64,000 bases of DNA from Bacteroidota bacterium. GTDB lineage: Bacteria; Bacteroidota; Bacteroidia; Bacteroidales; Lentimicrobiaceae. Below the pieces are notes generated by a model. The model was given only the letters and a program-made list of their open reading frames with translations. It had not been told where the DNA came from and ran no database searches. The stretch lies in the NCBI GenBank assembly GCA_023417935.1, contig JAEZDY010000009.1, positions 124,001-188,000 of the forward strand, written 5' to 3'. This document shows positions 59,575 to 64,000 of the stretch, piece after piece; position 1 is the stretch's first letter; every line of letters begins with the position of its first letter. The position numbers and the translations under genes are program-made.

Positions 59575-60776
59575 AAAAAACAATCATCTCTGTATTCCTG
59601 ATTTCACTTGTTGGTTATTATGGCTATTCACAAAATGAACCTTCTAAAAATTCTCAAAATTCCTACGAGCTTTTACTTGAAGAAATAGAAAGTAATAATA
59701 ACCAAATCAAGTCTTTAAAGAAAATGGCCGATGCTGAAAAACTGCAAAACAAGATCGGACTATTTCCTTCCAACCCGGAAATTGGGTTTAATTATCTGTG
59801 GGGTGCCCCAACAAATTTAGGGAACCGAAAAGATTTCAGTATAGTGCAAACCTTTGATTTCCCGACCTCCTATACTTATAAATCGAGAAATTCAGAATTA
59901 CTTAACCAGCAGGTTGACCTGAATTACAGAAGAGAGTATCTTTCAATAATCAATCAGGTCAGGATGTGGTTTATTGATATAGTTCATCTGAATTCGTCAA
60001 TTGCAGAGATGAACAGAAGACTGGCACATGCTCAGGCGATTGCAGATGCTTATAATTCAAGGTTTAAATCAGGTGATGCAAATATACTTGAGTACAATAA
60101 AGCCCAGTCAAGTCTGCTTAACATTGTTAAAAAACTGGAGAGTTATCAAAGTGACAGAACCACACTATTGTCAAATCTTATTGCTCTTAACGGTGGCAAA
60201 CAGTTAGTAATACCCGACACGGTATATGTTAGCCCTATTGCATTAACTGATTTTGAACAATGGCTAAAGTCAACCAGTGATAATAACCCTGAGCTTTTAA
60301 GTATCAGAAAGGAAAGCGAAATAAGCAGTAATCAGGCCAGTTTAAACTCAGCCATGTCATTGCCAAAGCTAAGTGTTGGATACATGAGTGAGGATGTTGC
60401 AATTGAAAAATTCAGTGGAATTACCTTAGGTATTACCATTCCTTTGTGGGAAAACAAGAACACAGTCAAGGCGGCGCGTGCCAGATCAATAGCATTTGAA
60501 AGTTTGCTTGAGGATAAGGCTTTACTATACAATCTGAAGATGAGGTCAAGATATGATCGTGCCGTCAGGCTTAACAACTCAGCTGATGAGTTCAGGGCTC
60601 AACTAAAGCAGTTCAGCAATTCTGGACTATTGAAGAAAGCGCTTGATTCAGGTGAGATCTCGCTTATTGAGTATATGGTTGAACTGTCCCTCTATTATGA
60701 TAATGTTGATCAGCTTCTTCAACTACAATATGAAGCCAATAAGGCCACAGCAGAACTTTTAAATTATGAACTTTAG
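59571..60776 (+). CDS. TolC-family outer-membrane efflux channel
   Basis: A 401-residue protein with a signal peptide (MKKTIISVFLISLVGYYGYS). It has the TolC-type long helices with coiled-coil pattern (NQIKSLKKMADAEKLQNKIG, RLAHAQAIADAYNSRFKSGD) and inner beta strands (FSIVQTFDFPTSYTYKSR, GITLGITIPLWENKN). It completes the tripartite metal pump. It overlaps the pump gene by 4 bp (ATGA), so the two are translationally coupled. Confidence 0.92.
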   Translation: MKKTIISVFLISLVGYYGYSQNEPSKNSQNSYELLLEEIESNNNQIKSLKKMADAEKLQNKIGLFPSNPEIGFNYLWGAPTNLGNRKDFSIVQTFDFPTSYTYKSRNSELLNQQVDLNYRREYLSIINQVRMWFIDIVHLNSSIAEMNRRLAHAQAIADAYNSRFKSGDANILEYNKAQSSLLNIVKKLESYQSDRTTLLSNLIALNGGKQLVIPDTVYVSPIALTDFEQWLKSTSDNNPELLSIRKESEISSNQASLNSAMSLPKLSVGYMSEDVAIEKFSGITLGITIPLWENKNTVKAARARSIAFESLLEDKALLYNLKMRSRYDRAVRLNNSADEFRAQLKQFSNSGLLKKALDSGEISLIEYMVELSLYYDNVDQLLQLQYEANKATAELLNYEL

Positions 60777-60785
60777 CTCTAATTT

Positions 60786-61481
60786 ATGCTTAGTACCCGT
60801 CCCTGGTTGATTTTCATACTTCTATCAGTTTTCACTACAGGCACCTTCGCAATTGCCGTGATGACACCACCTTTATCTGGCCCTTTTTGTTTAGAAGGGT
60901 GTTATGAGTATCCTTTTCACGATATAGCAGACCGCTTTCCACGAGACTATTACTGGATGTATGCTGCTATATTCCTCTTCCTGATATATATACCAGCGGT
61001 AGTTGTTATTCATCATCATACAAATCATGAGAAAAAAGTTAACAGCACATCAGGTTTGATCTTTGCTGTTGCAGGTGCGTTAGTTTTAATAGCTGACTAT
61101 TTTGTTCAATTGTCTGTTGTTCAACCAAGTCTACTCAACACTGAAACTGAGGGAATAGCTATGCTTTCACAATATAACCCACATGGATATTTCATTGTGC
61201 TTGAAGAACTTGGTTACTTGTTATTAAGTGTATCATTTATATTTTTTGCTTTTGTGTTCTCACCTGAATATAAACCTGAAAAAGCAATCAGGATAGTCTT
61301 CTTAACTGGTTTTTTCATTTCCATTCTGGCCCTGTTACTGGTTTCCTTCAAGTATGGATTACATCGTGAGTACTATTATGAAGTTGCTGCCATTTCAATA
61401 GTTTGGCTGGTTTTTATCATCAACGGTATTCTGCTTTCAGTTTATTATAAGAGAAAATTGCTCGTGGAGTCAGTTCATTAG
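60786..61481 (+). CDS. Six-helix membrane protein attached to the metal efflux operon
   Basis: A 231-residue integral membrane protein with about six helices (e.g. LIFILLSVFTTGTFAIAVMT, YAAIFLFLIYIPAVVVIH, LIFAVAGALVLIADYFVQL). Between the first two helices a loop contains FCLEGCYEYPFHDIADRFP with a Cys pair; after helix 2 comes IHHHTNHEKK, a possible metal-binding cluster. It starts 9 bp after the channel gene, so it belongs to the operon. No domain family is recognised. It could be a metal-linked accessory or simply a co-transcribed passenger. Confidence 0.7.
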   Translation: MLSTRPWLIFILLSVFTTGTFAIAVMTPPLSGPFCLEGCYEYPFHDIADRFPRDYYWMYAAIFLFLIYIPAVVVIHHHTNHEKKVNSTSGLIFAVAGALVLIADYFVQLSVVQPSLLNTETEGIAMLSQYNPHGYFIVLEELGYLLLSVSFIFFAFVFSPEYKPEKAIRIVFLTGFFISILALLLVSFKYGLHREYYYEVAAISIVWLVFIINGILLSVYYKRKLLVESVH

Positions 61482-61559
61482 AATTGAACGAAGGAAAGTC
61501 ATTCTCATCCATCATTTGAAAAATCCGTCACAACTATGCCCAAATAGAAAATTCATCTA

Positions 61560-61590
61560 TTTGGAATACAATTAAACACTCCTACCTTTG
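61560..61590 (+). promoter_or_regulatory. Promoter of the membrane protein gene at 61613
   Basis: TTTG (61560-61563), 19 bp, then TACCTTTG (61583-61590), 22 bp before the ATG at 61613. One of the best promoter matches in the window; it separates this gene from the efflux operon. Confidence 0.78.
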
Positions 61591-61612
61591 CAAGGCTTAA
61601 AATACGCCTTCA

Positions 61613-62302
61613 ATGAAAAGAAATGACCTCTACTTTACTCTGTTCCTATTACTATTGTTCCTCCCTTTCTTTTTAAGTAATAACCTATACTCATATTACG
61701 AGAACTTCAATCAGCATCATGGATTTATCATGAGCTTTGTGAAATTTGCTATTCTGGCAACTATTGGAGAAATGATTGGTTTACGAATAAAATCAGGAGA
61801 ATACACTTTTCCGGGTTTTGGTATAATGCCCAGGGCTATAGTTTGGGGTTTGCTTGGTATCACTATAAAAGCCGCATTCATTATTTTCACTTCAGGCACT
61901 ATAGACCTACTGACCTTTATAGGAATGGAGAATGTGAGAGCTACGTACACTGGAGGGTTAACATTTGGGAAACTATTAATTGCCTTCTCCATCAGCTTTA
62001 TGATGAACACTATATATGCCCCAATAATGATGACCACTCATAAAGTTACTGATACACATATTCTAAACACCGGTGGTACAGTCAGAGGCTTATTAACGCC
62101 AATAAATGTGACTCAAATTTTAAAGGATTTGAACTGGGATATTCAATGGAATTTCGTCTTTAAAAAGACTATACCTTTTTTCTGGTACCCTGCACATACG
62201 CTCACTTTTATGCTTCCTGCCGAATTTCAGGTTCTGTTTGCAGCCTTACTTAGCATAGCCCTGGGTTTGATTCTTGCTATAGCTTCTGTCAAGAGTCGTT
62301 GA
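61613..62302 (+). CDS. Conserved multi-pass membrane protein, weakly Mpv17/PMP22-like
   Basis: A 229-residue protein with about five hydrophobic segments. The C-terminal part, LNWDIQWNFVFKKTIPFFWY then PAEFQVLFAALLSIALGLIL, recalls the end of Mpv17/PMP22-family channel-like proteins (W-x-x-W, P-x-x-F/W). Similar proteins occur as hypotheticals in Bacteroidota and Firmicutes. It is probably in the inner membrane; function unknown. It has its own promoter. Confidence 0.68.
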   Translation: MKRNDLYFTLFLLLLFLPFFLSNNLYSYYENFNQHHGFIMSFVKFAILATIGEMIGLRIKSGEYTFPGFGIMPRAIVWGLLGITIKAAFIIFTSGTIDLLTFIGMENVRATYTGGLTFGKLLIAFSISFMMNTIYAPIMMTTHKVTDTHILNTGGTVRGLLTPINVTQILKDLNWDIQWNFVFKKTIPFFWYPAHTLTFMLPAEFQVLFAALLSIALGLILAIASVKSR

Positions 62303-62457
62303 TAATCAAAGTTATAGAAATTATTTTTATCTTAGTCTTCTAATTACGACTAATTATTTTAAATTGCACCGATAAACACCAGATTGCAAAAGACGAATCT
62401 TACAAGCATAATAAGTAAGATAAAAAGAAATTTAATCATAATGAAATCAGTAAAGTA

Positions 62458-63813
62458 ATGAAGGCACAATTCAGGAACGACACACCAATTGATTTTGAGG
62501 TAGTACAATCCGTAATTCAAAAAATGAACATCCCTTGTGTTGGCAAAGCCAGTATCAGGGAAATTAAGAAAATTATTGACCTGATTGAGAAAGAAACAGG
62601 TCAGAAATTTATCCGCATGGAGATGGGCATCCCTGGATTAGCGCCTCCTGCCATAGGTACTGAGGCTGAGATCAAGGCATTGCGTGATGGAGTTGCCTCT
62701 ATTTATCCTGATATTGATGGAACAAGTGAATTAAAAACAGAGATTTCCCGCTTTGTAAAGAATTTCCTCGATATAGATGTTGACCCAGGTTCATGTATAC
62801 CAACAGTTGGCAGCATGCAGGGAAGTTTTGCAGCCTTCCTCACTTTGGCCCGCTTAGATGAAATCCGTGATACAACGCTCTTTATTGATCCAGGTTTCCC
62901 TGTTCATAAACAGCAACATAAAGTGCTAGGTCAGAAGTATGAAAGCTTTGATGTTTATGATTATCGTGGTGAGAAATTAAGAGACAAACTGGAATCCTAT
63001 TTAAGTACCGGTACAATTCATTCAGTACTTTATTCTAATCCAAACAACCCTTCGTGGATTTGTTTTACAGAAGAAGAGCTTCAAATTATTGGGGAGTTGG
63101 CAACAAAATACAATGTTGTAATTTGTGAAGACCTGGCTTATTTCGGTATGGATTTTAGAAATGATTATTCACAACCAGGATTACCTCCATATCAGCCATC
63201 TGTTGCCAAGTATACTGATAACTATATATTGTTTATCTCAAGTTCAAAGGTTTTCAGTTATGCTGGCCAGCGTATCGGTATGATGGTAATTTCAAACAAA
63301 CTTTTCGCTCAGCGATCAGCAAACTTGCTTAAGTACTACAGTAGTGATATATTCGGAAGGGCGATGATATTCGGGACAGTATATGCGCTTAGCTCCGGAA
63401 CGGCACACTCAGCACAATATGCACTGGCTGCAATGTTAAAGGCAGCTAATGATGGAACTTACAATTTTCTGGAAGATGTAAAAGTTTATGCTGAAAAAGC
63501 GCATACCATGAAAGAGGTGTTCCTCAAAAACGGGTTTCACATTGTGTACGATAAAGATATTAACCGGCCTGTGGCAGATGGGTTCTATTTTACCATTGCC
63601 TATCCGGGATTTACCGGTGAGCAACTTATTGAGGAATTGTTTTACTATGGTATAAGTGCTATAGCACTCTCAATAACAGGCAGTACTCGCACAGAAGGAT
63701 TAAGAGCATGTGTATCACTTGTACACCCATCGCAATTTCCTGATCTTAATGTTAGATTAAGCAAATTCAGGGAGCATCATGCCATATCTGAAAATCCTTG
63801 CCTGACAGTATAG
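62458..63813 (+). CDS. PLP-dependent class I/II aminotransferase
   Basis: A 451-residue fold type I PLP enzyme. Substrate-entry and cofactor segments are MEMGIPGLAPP, a VGSMQGSFAAF loop, SNPNNPSWICFTEEEL (the NPxNP motif), ICEDLAYFGMD (the Asp/Tyr pair contacting PLP) and the Schiff-base Lys in SSSKVFSYAGQRIG. It lacks the Arg-rich end typical of aspartate aminotransferase, and its exact substrate is unclear. It stands alone, 155 bp after the membrane protein gene. The start at 62458 is the first ATG of the frame and could be a few codons long. Confidence 0.88.
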   Translation: MKAQFRNDTPIDFEVVQSVIQKMNIPCVGKASIREIKKIIDLIEKETGQKFIRMEMGIPGLAPPAIGTEAEIKALRDGVASIYPDIDGTSELKTEISRFVKNFLDIDVDPGSCIPTVGSMQGSFAAFLTLARLDEIRDTTLFIDPGFPVHKQQHKVLGQKYESFDVYDYRGEKLRDKLESYLSTGTIHSVLYSNPNNPSWICFTEEELQIIGELATKYNVVICEDLAYFGMDFRNDYSQPGLPPYQPSVAKYTDNYILFISSSKVFSYAGQRIGMMVISNKLFAQRSANLLKYYSSDIFGRAMIFGTVYALSSGTAHSAQYALAAMLKAANDGTYNFLEDVKVYAEKAHTMKEVFLKNGFHIVYDKDINRPVADGFYFTIAYPGFTGEQLIEELFYYGISAIALSITGSTRTEGLRACVSLVHPSQFPDLNVRLSKFREHHAISENPCLTV

Positions 63814-63873
63814 AAATTGATCAAATATTCTCATTGAGTATTTGGCAGGTTTAATTATCCATTACATTTATAG

Positions 63874-63960
63874 TACGGTTACTCTACGGTTACTCTACCC
63901 TAAGGGGTACAGTAACCGTAGAGTTACCGTAGAGTAAGGGTAGAGTAACCGTAGAGTAAC
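63874..63960. repeat. 11-bp repeat array forming a long inverted repeat
   Basis: GGTTACTCTAC is repeated twice on the left, and its reverse complement GTAGAGTAACC or a variant recurs four times on the right. Left arm 63878-63901 pairs perfectly with 63937-63960 (24 bp). Alternatively 63874-63900 pairs with 63905-63931 (27 positions, two mismatches, TAAG loop). There is no T-run, so it is not a simple terminator. It lies 61 bp after the aminotransferase stop, and the remaining 40 bp to the window end show nothing. Confidence 0.93.
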
Positions 63961-64000
63961 TAGTAACTCAGATCAAACTGTTTATAATTGATTTAAATAA

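Noticed and set aside
1..64000. Prophage, insertion sequence, toxin-antitoxin or defence island
   Set aside because: No transposase, integrase, phage structural gene, restriction, retron or toxin-antitoxin signature was seen on either strand.

Overview
The window is a stretch of a Bacteroidota chromosome, most likely Bacteroidales or a close relative. Evidence: TAnnTTTG (-7) promoter boxes with few Shine-Dalgarno sites; type IX secretion (T9SS) C-terminal sorting domains on two peptidases; zinc-free type B ribosomal protein L31; DUF1015, DUF4301, DUF3127, DUF6913 and alternative-GlmU proteins; and a BlaI/BlaR1 pair carrying TonB C-terminal domains. I see no phage, integrase, transposase, CRISPR array, rRNA or plasmid feature. 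It is mostly ordinary chromosomal sequence with some unusual details.

Layout. 0-4.4 kb: a class II aldolase-like protein, serA, a four-helix-bundle protein, DUF1015 and a 59-residue winged-helix protein. 4.5-9.2 kb (minus): an LtaS-like sulfatase-fold transferase and a membrane hybrid histidine kinase. 9.4-15.5 kb (plus): a tightly overlapping trio (family 2 glycosyltransferase, flippase-like membrane protein, nucleotide-sugar epimerase), then a lipoprotein, the PLP-homeostasis protein and a large lipoprotein. 15.9-21.8 kb (minus): T9SS-secreted M14 carboxypeptidase, dapA, DUF6913, a flavin reductase and a peptide-type ABC binding lipoprotein. 21.9-28.3 kb: T9SS M1 aminopeptidase (plus), then lon, a GlmU-like protein and rpmE2 (minus). 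28.5-33.5 kb: a LuxC-like protein lacking its catalytic cysteine, serC, aat, a guanine deaminase-type enzyme and DUF3127. 33.5-41.1 kb: a TPR histidine kinase, a PflX-like radical SAM protein, a ROK regulator with a sugar MFS transporter, a nucleotidyltransferase and an acyltransferase. 41.2-41.5 kb: two tRNA-Leu genes. 41.7-48 kb: DUF4301, pdxH, DUF1684, envelope proteins and a TlpA-type thioredoxin. 48-50.6 kb: blaI-blaR1. 50.7-53.9 kb: thrS-infC-rpmI-rplT (minus). 54-62.3 kb: a tripartite heavy-metal RND efflux operon and membrane proteins. The last gene is an aminotransferase.

How the genes fit together. serA and serC make serine from 3-phosphoglycerate; with DUF1015 and the LuxC-like gene they look like a dispersed version of a cluster that, as I recall, is contiguous in many Bacteroidota. 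blaI-blaR1 looks like a self-regulated protease sensor: two near-identical operators sit over its promoter. The 54.9-60.8 kb operon exports metal ions from periplasm or cytosol to the outside. The thrS-infC-rpmI-rplT order is the classic translation operon, and infC appears to start at a non-standard ATA codon behind a strong ribosome binding site.

The most unusual pattern is a set of short tandem arrays that begin inside the end of a gene. Five start across a stop codon (3965, 4250, 20050, 23914, 28451) and one multiplies the start-codon region of blaI (48106). A second oddity is an 11-bp inverted-repeat structure at 63874-63960 with two mutually exclusive long stems. Start codons for dapA, serC, aat, guaD, pdxH, the LuxC-like gene, the TPR kinase, the TlpA gene, blaI and blaR1 were moved inward from the longest frame, using promoter boxes, signal peptides or neighbouring genes.
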